From NCBI GenBank assembly GCA_963978895.1, contig OZ022241.1, positions 9,715,356-9,779,355 on the forward strand: a stretch of DNA of 64,000 bases. Reading direction: 5' to 3'. The DNA is from Erpobdella octoculata. Taxonomy: Eukaryota > Annelida > Clitellata > Hirudinida > Erpobdellidae. Positions 53,748-64,000 of the stretch are shown piece after piece. The notes under the pieces were generated by a model. That model searched no databases and was not told the origin of the DNA. It saw nothing but the letters and a program-made list of their open reading frames with translations. How positions within the stretch are numbered: position 1 is the stretch's first letter; each line of letters opens with the position of its first letter. A program made the position numbers and the translations under genes.

Positions 53748-54869
53748 TAAACAACAGTTGCATTATGTTTATAAGATCATCATAATTTTTAAAGTAATTT
53801 TTTTCTTTCTTTATATTTTATGTGCCAAACTATCTCATTCGGTATTTCACCGTGATTTTAGCATTAACTAGTTTTTGTTTGATGTCCTTTTAAGATATAA
53901 GCTGTGTTTTGATCTTTTTATTTATGCTGGAGAATTTACTTAAATAAAGTAAGATGTATGAGCCATTTATTGTCTAAATGAACAGTTGGTTGTATTCACA
54001 TACAGCTGGGATTAATCTTGGAAGCTGTTCACTTGTTGCTTAGTAAAACATACATTTTTAAACAGCACTCAAATATATCATTGCTGTTCATAAAGCAATT
54101 CACTAATACAAACAGTTTTTTTTCTTAAATTACTTTAAGCAACTGAATGCTTAAATGGATTTTATATTTACGCGAAATTTAACTACTAAGGTTTTATGAA
54201 CATTCTGAGTAACGGTTATTTTGTTATCTCTCGTAGGCACTGATATGCCTGATGGATAAGTGCTTGTTCTTGTCTGTCTGGAGTATTACAACACTCCGCA
54301 GGGCAGTTTATCCATAAACTTTCAAAGGACCTGAAAGTTCTTGACTTTCAAATAATTCTCTGCCGGAGGAGATCAGATAGGTTCAGTACCATGTAATCTT
54401 AAAATGATGTGAGAACCTGTCCATCACTCAGATGTACTTTAGTATTCCTACCCTATCTTGACTTTCCTCTGCCAACCAAAGGTTAGAGCAACAAAAACTA
54501 CCCTGCACAGCAACAGCCTTTAGAGCTTGATGTAATCATTCGATTGTTGATATCTGAAAGATAGTTGCACAATTGCTTAGTTTGCATACGTCATTACATT
54601 TGAGTTTATTTCTTACTTATGCATGATCGTAGCTCTAATACGGCTAGTGGTATGGGGAATTCTCTCGTTCAGTCGATTCCAATCTCTGCAACATCAGTTT
54701 TTGTGAGCAGAAAGGAATTTTTGGAAACTATTCAAAGCAATGACACAAAATTGTAGTCTGCTAGTTTGCACTGTGTTCAAGTGCATTTCTTCTCTCTGAG
54801 TACCTATAATCATGTAATCTAAATTTAACCCGCTTCACGAATAGCATTTGATTACAAATTTTACAACTT
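53748..54869. other. intergenic, no gene seen
   Basis: TCEANC2 3' flank and the insertion site of the copia element. No ORF or repeat recognised. Confidence 0.5.
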
Positions 54870-54874
54870 CCTTG

Positions 54875-55060
54875 TGTTAGAAACAATACTTAAACGCAGT
54901 GTATAATCGGAACTAATCGACAATAGTTGATTCGACTTTATTGACAAAAGATAACAACGGAAAGAAAAAGATAAAACTAAAAGTGAACATGAAGTGAACA
55001 TAGAGCATTAATTATAAATCGTTGTAACAAAGAGTTCATTAAAACCAAATTAATTTAACA
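54875..55060 (-). repeat. copia 3' LTR
   Basis: 186 bp, starting TGTTAG and ending TTTAACA on the plus strand (TG...CA termini). Identical by eye to 57658-57843. Confidence 0.95.
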
Positions 55061-55068
55061 CTCCCCCT
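55061..55068 (-). other. copia polypurine tract
   Basis: The minus strand reads GAGGGGGAG right before the 3' LTR, the expected plus-strand primer. Confidence 0.75.
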
Positions 55069-55099
55069 CAACGATTTAATCTTTAGAACCTGTCTCTCA

Positions 55100-57506
55100 T
55101 TAAGTTAAACCAATAGCACAACATAAATGTCTAAGTTTAAGCTTCAGGCTGCTCATTTCACACATCATAGCCTGTTTCCATTCGGCTGATTCTTTGCAGT
55201 TGTTTGCTTCTGTGAATGACTTTGGTTCGACCATTTCATTTGCAACACTAGCCGTTTCAATTAGTCTCTCTGATCGTTTCTTTATTCTAGTTGACCTTCT
55301 CAATTCCATCTGATCTTCAGTTTGTTCACCACTGTCTCCCGTATTTGTCTTCAGCTCGATCTCAACCTCAATGGGCTGTTCCTGTTGACTGCTTTCTTGA
55401 CTGTCGGCTGATATTGTAATCCAATGTGGGTCACCTTCAATGAATTTCACATCCCTGCTGATGCTGATTTTCTCAGTCACTGTGTCTAACAAACGATAAC
55501 CTTTTGTGCCTTCTGCATAACCAACGAAAATTCGTTTTTCTGACTTTTTATCAAGCTTCTGTCTTTTCTCGGCTGCAACAACTGAGTAGGCTTGACATCC
55601 GAATTGCTTTATGTGGGTCACACTGGGCTTCACACCTTCCCACCTTTCATGTGGTGTCTTCATCTCACCTGCTGTCGGTAGAATGTTCTGCAGATAGTTT
55701 GCTGTGTTGATCGCTTCGCCCCAATATTTGTTTGGTAGCTTCGAGTCGATTAACATGCTTCTGGTCATTTCAACTAAATAGCGGTTCTTCCTTTCTGCTA
55801 CTCCATTCTGCTGTGGTGTATACGGAACAGTAAATTGAGATGTTATACCTTCGCTCTTGAAGAATTTCTTTAATGTTTCGTTGACATATTCACCACCACG
55901 ATCTGATCTTATCACTTTAGGTGTGCTTTTGAATTTTGTCTGGACAAGCTTTACATATTCTTTAATTTTATCTGTTACTTCAAACTTATTTTTTTAACAA
56001 GTACAAAACAGTGTATTTGCTGAAGTCATCGATCATTGTCATAAAATACCTGTTTCCGCTTGGTGTGATTGTCTGCATCGGTCCACAAACATCTGTGTGA
56101 ATCAACTCTAGTGGCTTACTTGATCTGGATTCTGATTTCTTGGGTAGTGGTTGTTTCGTTAACTTTGCTTGAACACAGCATTCACAGACTTTCTTTATCT
56201 GGCATGGCTTGATCTGGAAGTTATCTAGTTGCTGTTCCAATAACTTTATGGCATTGGGGTCTCGATGCCCTAATCTGTTGTGCCAAACATGTATGCATCC
56301 ATCATTAACATTAGACATCAATGCATGCTCCAATGAATCTAATTCATACAGCCCGTTCCGAATTGAAGCCTGCGCCAGCAGTTCATTATTCCGCATAATC
56401 CTGCATACATTCTTTTCAAAAATGACCCTGAACTGCCCATCAGTTAATTTTCTAACAGAAATCAAGTTACCTGTCAACTGCGGTACATACAGTACACCTA
56501 TGATTTTTATGACCTTTTCCTGACATTTGAGGTAGCCGGTTCCGATACCTGAAGTTGTCAGCCTTTGACCATTTGCTAGGACAACTTGTCCCTTCTGTTG
56601 TTCATCAAGGTTAACAAAGAAATTTCTATTGTTACACATATGAGAACTTGCACCTGAATCAACATACCATGTAGTTCCTGAATTGCTTTCACCAGCCTTG
56701 AAACAAGCATACTGGTCATAAGTGCTTGCTATTTCTACACATTGTTGAATTGTTTGAGCTTTATGGTCTGAGTTCTTTCTTTTCCACTCTAAGTATTTTC
56801 TGCATTCTTTCTTTATGTGGTTTGGTTTCTTACAGAAAAAACATACTGTGGAAGTCTTTTCGTAACTGTTGGCTTTTACATTCTTATCTGTAGACCTTGT
56901 ACCTGGATGATTTACCTTTAGAGCTTGCTGTTCCTGACCATCGTAAGTTGCTGAGTTTTCACTTCTTCTTTTGTATTCTTCGATCAGTTTGTTCTTGACC
57001 AATTCAACAGTTAAGTCGGCTTCGGGTCTTGTTTCTAATGCTGTTATCAGTGTGCTATAGCTGTCTGGCAAACTACTGAGAAAGAAAGCAACATTTAACT
57101 GTTCTCCAATAGTTTCCCCCAAGGACGATAACTGGTCAATTATGTCTTCCATCTTAGCAAGATGTGACTCCATATCCCCACCTTCATGTAATCTGATCCC
57201 ACAAAGCCTCTTTAACAAACTTACCTTATTTGATAAGGTTGACTTTTCGTAGTAATTTCTTAATGCCTCCCACGTTTCCTTTGCTGTTGTCAATTTTCTG
57301 ATGAGGTTCAACTGGTTGTCCTCCAGGAGTAGACCTATTGTTGCTCTGGCTTTGCTGTCCTTTTTCCGCCATTCCGATGATGAATCTTGATCTTGAAAAA
57401 TAACTTCCCAGAGATCTTCTTTAACGAGCAACAATTCAACTTTAAACTTCCATGTCTGGTAGTTACTGCCGTTCAACTTTGCGATTTTTAACGTTGCATC
57501 CGCCAT
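55100..57506 (-). pseudogene. copia Gag-protease-integrase polyprotein, truncated
   Basis: From ATG at 57506: Gag (LNGSNYQTWKFKVELLL; UBN2-like region), a CCHC zinc knuckle CFFCKKPNHIKKEC, the protease site WYVDSGASSHM, and a gag-preintegrase/HHCC region (WHNRLGHRDPNAI, CECCVQAK). The integrase catalytic residues are the D of HTDVCGP, the D of RSDRGGEY and the E of NGVAERKNRY. A second frame starts after a one-base loss in an A7 run at about 55990, and an in-frame ATG follows at 55915. The protein then ends soon after EWKQAMMCEMSSL, which is where RT begins in intact copies, with a short tail and stop at 55100. RT and RNase H are gone. Codon use otherwise looks undamaged. Confidence 0.92.
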
Positions 57507-57643
57507 CAGTTCAACAATTGTATTACTCGATGTAGCGTGGTTAACCTTTATCGCTCACAACGAATGTTCTTTATAAAATCTTGAACCGAACGTTAAATGT
57601 TCCGAAAAAACTTGATTTATTCACTTGTTCCTAAAATTGGGTT

Positions 57644-57657
57644 CTGGGCCCATAACC
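57644..57657 (-). other. copia primer-binding site (initiator tRNA-Met, internal)
   Basis: Directly inside the 5' LTR the minus strand reads GGTTATGGGCCCAG. This is complementary to the anticodon-stem region of initiator tRNA-Met, the primer mode known for Drosophila copia. Confidence 0.8.
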
Positions 57658-57843
57658 TGTTAGAAACAATACTTAAACGCAGTGTATAATCGGAACTAAT
57701 CGACAATAGTTGATTCGACTTTATTGACAAAAGATAACAACGGAAAGAAAAAGATAAAACTAAAAGTGAACATGAAGTGAACATAGAGCATTAATTATAA
57801 ATCGTTGTAACAAAGAGTTCATTAAAACCAAATTAATTTAACA
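57658..57843 (-). repeat. copia 5' LTR
   Basis: 186 bp, identical by eye to the 3' LTR. As the upstream LTR it should carry the promoter, reading leftward. Confidence 0.95.
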
Positions 57844-58210
57844 CCTTGTAGGTCTTACTTGCTTTATTTTCTTGTGTACAAATCCTATAAGTGAGAAGTA
57901 ACAAACTTCCTGTGATCTAATCAAGCTGAAACGTAAAATATAGATGTGCTCTTTATGGTTATGCATTTCACTAGAACTCAGGAAATTTAGAAAGTAATAT
58001 ATTTTATTTTTTTAAACTGTTTTATGTTCTGAAAAAACAAATCCAAAATATATAATTATGTGATAATAATAGTCTTCATTTATATATCATATAAAATTTA
58101 TAAGTTAAATAATCATATCATACCAATAAAAAGGAATTAACTAGCTCTCTAGTAAAAATAAAAAGATTGATGTAAAAACAGTCAAGACACTGGGCTTGAA
58201 CTGATATTCC
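57844..58210. other. intergenic, no gene seen
   Basis: 3' flank of the ANGEL-like gene. Before the insertion it was continuous with 53748-54874. Confidence 0.4.
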
Positions 58211-59979
58211 TCATAGAAATAAAAATTTTGCCATGACCATAACATGGTCAGAACCATTTGTTTCATTTGGCAGGGATCCAATGTTTGATGCTGTTGTTGG
58301 TAGCTGCAACCATTCAAGGAGATGCAGCCCACATTCGCAAGTTATTTGAGTTTGTAACTTTCCATCGATAAAACAACACCTTTTACTGTGAACACTATAC
58401 AAAATGTAGTCCAAATTCAGTGATGTCTCGTTGGAATGGCTACTTGTGATCTGCAACTCTTTTTTCGTGCTATTTCTTCTATTTCTATGCCTAATAGCTT
58501 TTCCCACTTCGTGTGGATATGCTGATGTTAAATTAAGGTCATGAGTGATAACATTTTTGCTTGATGTGTTTGAATGTGACGCGGTTGCAAATTGACAATC
58601 GGATGTTATTCTCCTCGGCACAAAATCACAATCGACCATTAAAGCGTCATAGCTATCATAATAGAACTGAGAATCTGGAAGCCCAGATACCTCAGATGCA
58701 TTTAGCTTATCCAGTTGTAGTATCCCTCGACACAAAAACAGGTAAAGATCACTTTGTGGAATCAAGTTGAGATCTCCACAAAGAATAGATGGACACCTGC
58801 TGGAACGATCATCATTATAGAGATGGTGAGGATACTTCCAGCTTATTCGATGAATTTCAGCCAGCAAAATCATCAACTGTGTGAGTTTGACGTCTCCTCT
58901 TCGAGGATTATAAAGCAAATGAGTGTTTGCAATGCAAAGAGTTGAGTTATGGGTCTTCCCATTGAAACTTAACACCAGCAACAAAGCAACATTATGCTTT
59001 CCATGAGATGAACCAGCATAATGCTGGAACTCTAATTCCTTGCATTCTACCAGCTTAAAGACATTTTTCTTGAAAAATGTGGCACAACCATCTTCATTTT
59101 GTTCTGTAGATCTTTTTTTATAAAGACCATAATAACCTGATGAATAAAAAAATTTTTATATAGAGTAATGTATGAGCTATCAGAAAACTAATTTAGACCT
59201 TTTTTCTTGAGTTCTTTCAGAAAAAACGATTCATAACATTCAAAATGAACTTCTTGCATACACAAAATCTGAAACCATTTTCAAGCTATAAACATTGTAA
59301 CTTCACAAAAATGAAAAATATATCAAATTAATTAACATCAGGATTATATTTAAAAATTTCTTCGAGTAGCCTCTTTTTACGAAAATTCCATTGCAAGTGA
59401 CCGTTGTCACAACCATTATAAAGATCCAGATGGCGAACTAAAAGATTTTGAGACAAAACATTGTAAGAGGCAACAGTAAATTCAATTCCCTTGCGGTGCA
59501 ACTTTGTCAGGCTGAGTCCAGAGCTGAACCATTTCCTTGAGTTGATCTCAGCTAATAATTACAAACTAATATGAATTATTTCTAATTGGAATTCATATAT
59601 AATACATTAAGAAGTTTTCTTTTATCACTAACAGTGATCACTTTGGATGTTTGGACAGCCAGATAAGCTAAGTTTTGAGATTTGATGAACCAAATATTCA
59701 ATGCTGAATAACGATAAAAGTAAATAAAAACTGTCCTAAATCAAAATTCTAATGAATATATCATACCTATTAAAATTTATTGAGTTCTAAATAATAAATA
59801 GTTTAAAAGATATGTTTTATAACATTAATTAAAATTTTAAGTTATGTTGAACTAAAAATATTTAAGGAGTATTCTGATAAACCTTTTCAGATAAGTTTAC
59901 AACTAATATTAAATTTTAGAATCGACTTCACCTGTCCGCCATAGTCATATGGACGCCGTAAGTTGTCAGTACCAAAATG
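58211..59979 (-). CDS. ANGEL-family endonuclease/exonuclease/phosphatase protein
   Basis: Exons 5' to 3': 59932-59979, 59337-59546, 59199-59268, 58211-59136. The phases agree, giving about 418 aa from the first resolved exon; the start codon is upstream and uncertain (an ATG at 60031-60033 is possible). EEP-fold motifs appear in order: FTVASYNVLSQNLL, ILCMQEVHFE (catalytic Glu), DGCATFFKKN, LCIANTHLLYNPRRGD, CGDLNLIPQS (Asp/Asn) and GSDHVMVMAKF (Asp-His). NTHLLYNPRRGD and CMQEVH are typical of the ANGEL branch of the CCR4/nocturnin superfamily. ANGEL2 removes 2',3'-cyclic phosphates from RNA, and ANGEL1 binds eIF4E. Which orthologue this is cannot be settled here. A Ser/Asn-rich insert (residues encoded near 58430-58600) lengthens the C-terminal half. 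Confidence 0.88.
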
Positions 59980-60622
59980 CTACAAAGTTTAACAATCAAA
60001 TCCCTCTCACCAAAATACTAAAACGAACACCATGAAATGACTTAGTAAAATATAGTGTAAATATAAAATTATAAAACAATCAAAACTTCTTAATTAATAA
60101 AACATCTGGTAGACAAAGAATAGTTCTAGTGGTACGGTGGCCCTACTAGTAAATAGTAGCATATTAGTAAAGTAACTATGTATGTATACTTTACCTATGT
60201 TTATATTTATATGTCCTAGTTTTTAACGAATGCGCTGGTACCATAGATTAAAAAATGTAGATGTTATATCTATGCCTGGTTATTTTTACATCACGACTGA
60301 GCACAAATAATGGCGATTGTAATATGGGTGGGAATAGCGGTGGTCTTGTTTAAAAGCCCCTCTCAGACTATAAAAATGTGGTTTCAAAAAACCATGTGAG
60401 AGCGGAGCGTTTTTTTTAGAAAACAGAGATGGAGCAATATTATGTGACGTCAGGCCGTAACTAGGAATTTTGAAGTGGGGCCCAGGATTTTTTTTGGGGG
60501 GGGAGACACTGTACAAATCTTTGTTCACATTAAGTTGTAAACTTCAGCAAATTGATGGACCCCAAAATGTGACTCACAAAACAAGTCATGTTTAGCGATT
60601 GAAACAATCTTAATCTACAATA
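59980..60622. other. 5' flank of ANGEL-like gene, with a lone hAT-type end
   Basis: No gene seen. CAGGCCGTAACTAGG near 60452, followed by a G-run, resembles the hAT terminus at 36378 in inverted orientation. No partner end was found. Confidence 0.4.
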
Positions 60623-61388
60623 CTAGATATAGCCCGTCATAAATGACGGATTTTTTAAAATTTTATAAATTATTTTTCGATTGTAGCGTCACCCATGGAA
60701 CCCTGCATAATAACTATGCAGGTTCCATATGCCACCTCTTTTGATTTTTAGGACTGACAGTGTAAAATTGTGTAATAACTTTTATAACACGCCTGTGCGC
60801 ACTAATTTTAGCTGCTGAGTATAATGACCAGCACGGCCACCGCGTTATGCGAAATTGTTAAGATACAGACATAAATTTTGCCGTTCCAAGGACGGATGTT
60901 TCAAAAATACGATGTACTTTGGATACATTTTATAAAAAATAGTCAACAAAAACAAACTGACATTTGATAACCATAAACTTTTTTTTTAAATATAAGCAAA
61001 TTTAATGAAATTTTTTATTGTGTTTACATTTTCAATTTACTAACGTATTTCATATGAATTCAAAGGATGTGAAAATTAAAGATTGAAATAATTAGTTATT
61101 AAACAATTTCAGTATCCACGACATTTCTTGTGAATTGACGGCCATCGTTGAGAAGTGGTCCTTGCTTCTGAGATTTGTTTAAATTTCATTATATAATATT
61201 TTTCGATGGCAGCACCACTTCTTTTGATCTCTATGACTGAAAGTGTATATAGGAACAATTGCATAATAACTTTTATTACACGCATGCGCGCAATAAATTC
61301 TTACACTCACATCCATAACGTCTATACGACTAATTACGTAAACGTGACAGAATCAGTGAGTGAGTGACGTGGGCTACTATAATATAGA
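60623..61388 (-). mobile_element. non-autonomous Helitron, 766 bp
   Basis: Minus strand: A|TCTATATTATAG at the 5' end (61388). The 3' end has a perfect 16-nt palindrome CCGTCATTTATGACGG (7-bp stem), then GCTATAT and CTAG|T at 60623. It meets all structural Helitron rules: 5' TC, 3' CTRR, a hairpin just inside the 3' end and insertion between A and T. No coding capacity. Confidence 0.75.
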
Positions 61389-62045
61389 TATGTCGAATCA
61401 GCTCGAGAGAATCTTTTTCAAAAGCAAGTAGGATTAGTTTAGTTAGACCTTATGTTTGGGGCCCAACGATAGACTGATCTACGATAAGACCGCAGAGAAT
61501 CCGCATGAGAGTGGAGAAACTGTTCTCGTACGTAGCAGTCGACGCACCGATGTGAAATACTCCGGCATATACAGATAATTCACATTACGAGAGAAAGGGC
61601 CTATAAAACGTGCCCCAGCCACGTACGTGCTTGACATTTCAAAATCCATGCTTCTCATATTATGAATCCGTGCTTTCAAATTTTGACCGTGCGTGTGCTC
61701 TGTGCGAAGTAAAGAATTTTAATTATGACTAATAGCAAAGAAGTAGAGACATTTTTTCCATGCTGAAAAATGTCTCGATCCACTTGTCAGTTTGCGTGAT
61801 AAAGCTGCATCAATCATCAACGTCAAAAACCCAACAAAATGATTGTGACCTTTTTGAAATAGGGATTCTAGTCTATGAAGTTTCTGGGTATCAGTTAAAA
61901 CCACAAACCCATTGTTGTAGTTTTGGATGAACGAGACAAAATATAAACTAATATTTGCTGAAGCAGCTCGTCGTCTACGACTACACAACGTTTTAGCAAG
62001 TCTTGAAAACCGGAGAAAAACTTCATTTTTGGACAACGCAATTGC
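61389..62045. other. no gene seen
   Basis: Open frames of about 66-112 aa lie here on the minus strand, but none has a recognisable domain. Confidence 0.45.
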
Positions 62046-62075
62046 TAGGGATGTCACGGGTAGTACTTTTTGGAG

Positions 62076-62243
62076 TTTTCGGGTTCGGGTTTGTGAAACT
62101 AGAGTTTTCGGGTTCGGGTTTGTGAAACTAGAGTTTTCGGGTTCGGGTTTGTGAAACTAGAGTTTTCGGGTTCGGGTTTGTAAAACTCGAGTTTTCGGGT
62201 TCGGGTTTGTGAAACTCAGGTTTTCGGGTTCGGGTTTGTAGTT
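62076..62243. repeat. 29-bp tandem repeat, ~6 copies
   Basis: Unit starts TTTTCGGGTTCGGGTTTGTG, with an exact 29-bp step from 62076 to 62221. Likely subterminal repeats of the hAT element. Confidence 0.9.
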
Positions 62244-62895
62244 TTCCAAACACCGGGTTCGGGTACTGGCTTATGATTTCAAATTCCTGGATTGATTTTA
62301 AATTTACCTAGTATATATACATATACAAACAATATCGATAAATTCATCCATTGGACATTACACGTATTGAATAACCTCTAACAAGTTATTTTTTAGCTTT
62401 CCAAATAATGTGATTTCTTTGGCCGAAGGAGGCTTAATTATTTTAGTTCGTTCGTGGCTCGGTCCGGCCAGATAATCAGGCGGATTAGTGGTCTAGCTTA
62501 CACACTCACCAATAAAATGACCTATTTGTGTTATTTGTTACGCAAAGGTGATAATACAAAACTTGCATGGCTTGCGATTAGTATAAGCATGGAAGTTTCT
62601 TCCGTTCCCTTCCGAACATCCCCGAAAAGTCGGTTTTTTCGGTTTTTATCGGTTGTCGGAAGTTCGGAATTAAATTATTTCCGAACCCGAAAAAAACCGA
62701 ACGTTCGGAAATATTTTTCGGAAATGTCGGGTTTTTTCGGAATTCCGAAAAAAAAATAATAAATTTCACCGGTGGTCATTTTAGATCAATGAAATATTAT
62801 AATTAAAAAATTATGTTTTATCTTTCTATATATCTATGTATCTTTCCTTTTCCTTCGGTTTGCGATAATGGAAACAGATCAAATGTGTTGACATT

Positions 62896-63585
62896 TTGAG
62901 GTTTGCCCATCTCCTTCATCCCTTCTTCAAAGGTGCTCTGCTCAAGTCTGAAAAGTGTTTTGATTCAACTGTAAAACATTTGGTAGAAGATCATGGTAGC
63001 ACAAAAGAGTTCAGAAAGACCCTGAGCTATTCTCAGTCACGGCCCACCTTTGTACCTGGTGATGAGGCTGAAAGAAGGGTTCTGGAGTTGTCAGAAGATG
63101 AGGGATTAGAAAAGGTTTCCCAGCTTCAAAAAGAATTAGATCTGTAACTGACTTTGCCAAAACTTTTTGAACGTTCCAAGGTACTTTTTCGTGATTATTC
63201 TGATTTATTTGAAATATAAATAAATATTCTAATGTTTGTGTTATCTCCCTATGAAGGTTGACATTTTACAGTGGTGGAAGCAGCAACAGAATGCCATGCC
63301 AATCCTTGCCAGGCTTGCGAGAGGAATATTCTGTCCCGCTTTCATCTACTTCTAGTGAGAAATTGTTCTCAGCTTCGGGCAACATCGTCTCCACCTCAAG
63401 GATGGACCTCAATCCAGGCACAACTTCGGCTCTTCTTTATGTCCAACAGAATTGGGGGAAAGTTAAAGTACCTAACTGGAATTATATTTCTGAAGAAGAC
63501 AATGAAGAGGAAAGTTCGTCAACGTTGTGCAAAGAATCGGGTCAAGGACCTACATGCATTGAACTCAATGATGATTGATGTTTAA
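62896..63585 (+). pseudogene. hAT transposase C-terminal remnant
   Basis: RFAHLLHPFFKGALL and an acidic linker are followed at about 63258 by ILQWWKQQQNAMPILARLAR. In the next frame come STSSEKLFSASGNIVSTSR and SALLYVQQNW. This is the hAT dimerisation domain (WW...PxLa..A....SS..SER.FS.aG.i). At least one frameshift near 63330 and one gap break it. Confidence 0.8.
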
Positions 63586-63606
63586 TGCATTTTTAATTTT
63601 TGTGTT

Positions 63607-63820
63607 TCTTTATATATAAAAATGACTGTGAGTTTGTCTGTCTCTTATACAAATCTAAACCGCTGGAGCGATCTTGATGAAATTTGGCAAAAAGGTAGTT
63701 CTCATACAGGGGAAGAAAGTTAAGGTTTGGACTCCCTACCCCGATCCCCCGACTTAGGGAAACCCAAAAAAAATGAAAAACTATAACAAAACCCTGAGCA
63801 ACGCCGGGTAACCGCGCTAG
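63607..63820 (+). mobile_element. short Helitron-like element inside the hAT
   Basis: 214 bp from TCTTTATATATAAAAATGAC to GCAACGCCGGGTAACCGCG followed by CTAG|T. It shares both ends with the element at 11522-13995 and lies within the hAT sequence. The left flank is T rather than the usual A. Confidence 0.55.
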
Positions 63821-64000
63821 TGGAAAATAAATTTGACTTCATACTGTTAGTTTTAGTCAAAATTTTGCCCCCGTAACACTTCCGCAAGAATTGCGTTTTT
63901 TCGGAAGTGCTACGGCTGTTCCGTATAATTTCCGAATATCCTCGATCTTTCGGAATCGGTTTTTGAAAGTTCGGAATGAAATTATTTCCGAACCCGATTA

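Larger units (their letters stand above)
54875..57843 (-). mobile_element. Ty1/copia LTR retrotransposon, complete but internally deleted
   Basis: A 2,969-bp element on the minus strand, bounded by two 186-bp LTRs that I read as identical. A perfect 5-bp target duplication CCTTG lies at 54870-54874 and 57844-57848. It has a primer site and a polypurine tract. It encodes Gag, protease and integrase but stops at the start of the RT. An intact copia is usually 4.5-5.5 kb, so the polymerase half is missing. Identical LTRs imply recent insertion. Confidence 0.95.
62046..64000 (+). mobile_element. hAT (ZBED-type) element, left end to beyond the window
   Basis: It starts with TAGGGATGTCACGGG, a hAT-like terminus. 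TTCGGG-rich subterminal repeats (62076-62245 and 62590-62750) follow, then a decayed transposase 3' region (62896-63585). A second TTCGGAA...CCGAACCCGA block runs to the window end. The right terminus is outside, so the boundary is inferred. Confidence 0.5.

Noticed and set aside
61719..62057. 112-codon minus ORF
   Set aside because: No motif of any family I know. It straddles the left end of the hAT element, so it is likely chance.

Overview
This is animal nuclear DNA from an AT-rich, intron-rich, repeat-laden genome. Coding exons are short and bounded by GT-AG introns. The gene set includes a ciliary axoneme gene, a meiotic recombination gene and a DEG/ENaC channel, and about half of the window is transposon or satellite sequence. 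There are no bacterial or organellar features. An aquatic invertebrate fits best, but the sequence does not identify a phylum.

Layout. Positions 1-20,960 are mostly mobile DNA: two tandem clusters of a SINE-like element, a piggyBac remnant, a decayed Ty3/gypsy pol, pieces of three LINE families, a hAT fragment, several Helitron-like ends and very long simple repeats. This stretch holds one clean host gene, an intronless DEG/ENaC channel on the minus strand (8340-9947). Positions 21,120-30,867 carry a long minus-strand gene that I read as SHOC1-like (meiotic crossover factor). I could assemble 19 exons with every splice phase consistent. Positions 31-36.4 kb hold DNA-transposon remnants (a possible hAT MITE, a pogo/Tigger-like transposase and a hAT transposase). 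Positions 36,892-44,675 are CCDC39 (minus strand, 23 exons, 949 aa), the axonemal 96-nm ruler protein.

A compact cluster follows. A SLIRP-like RRM gene (plus strand) sits head-to-head with CCDC39 and tail-to-tail with DMAC2 (minus strand, complex I assembly). DMAC2 is in turn head-to-head with TCEANC2 (plus strand, TFIIS-like). A very young but internally deleted Ty1/copia element with identical LTRs lies at 54,875-57,843. An ANGEL-family phosphatase/nuclease gene (minus strand) follows at 58,211-59,979. The right end is a Helitron with a perfect terminal hairpin, then a hAT element that starts at 62,046 and runs off the window, with a small Helitron-like element nested inside it.

The host genes do not form one pathway. 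SLIRP and DMAC2 are both mitochondrial in their families, CCDC39 is ciliary and SHOC1 is meiotic. The most unusual observations are SINE arrays in which consecutive copies share one target-site duplication, a recently transposed RT-less copia, matching minus-one A-run frameshifts in a host gene and in that copia, a channel with altered gating and selectivity motifs, and a giant repeat-bearing exon in the SHOC1-like gene.
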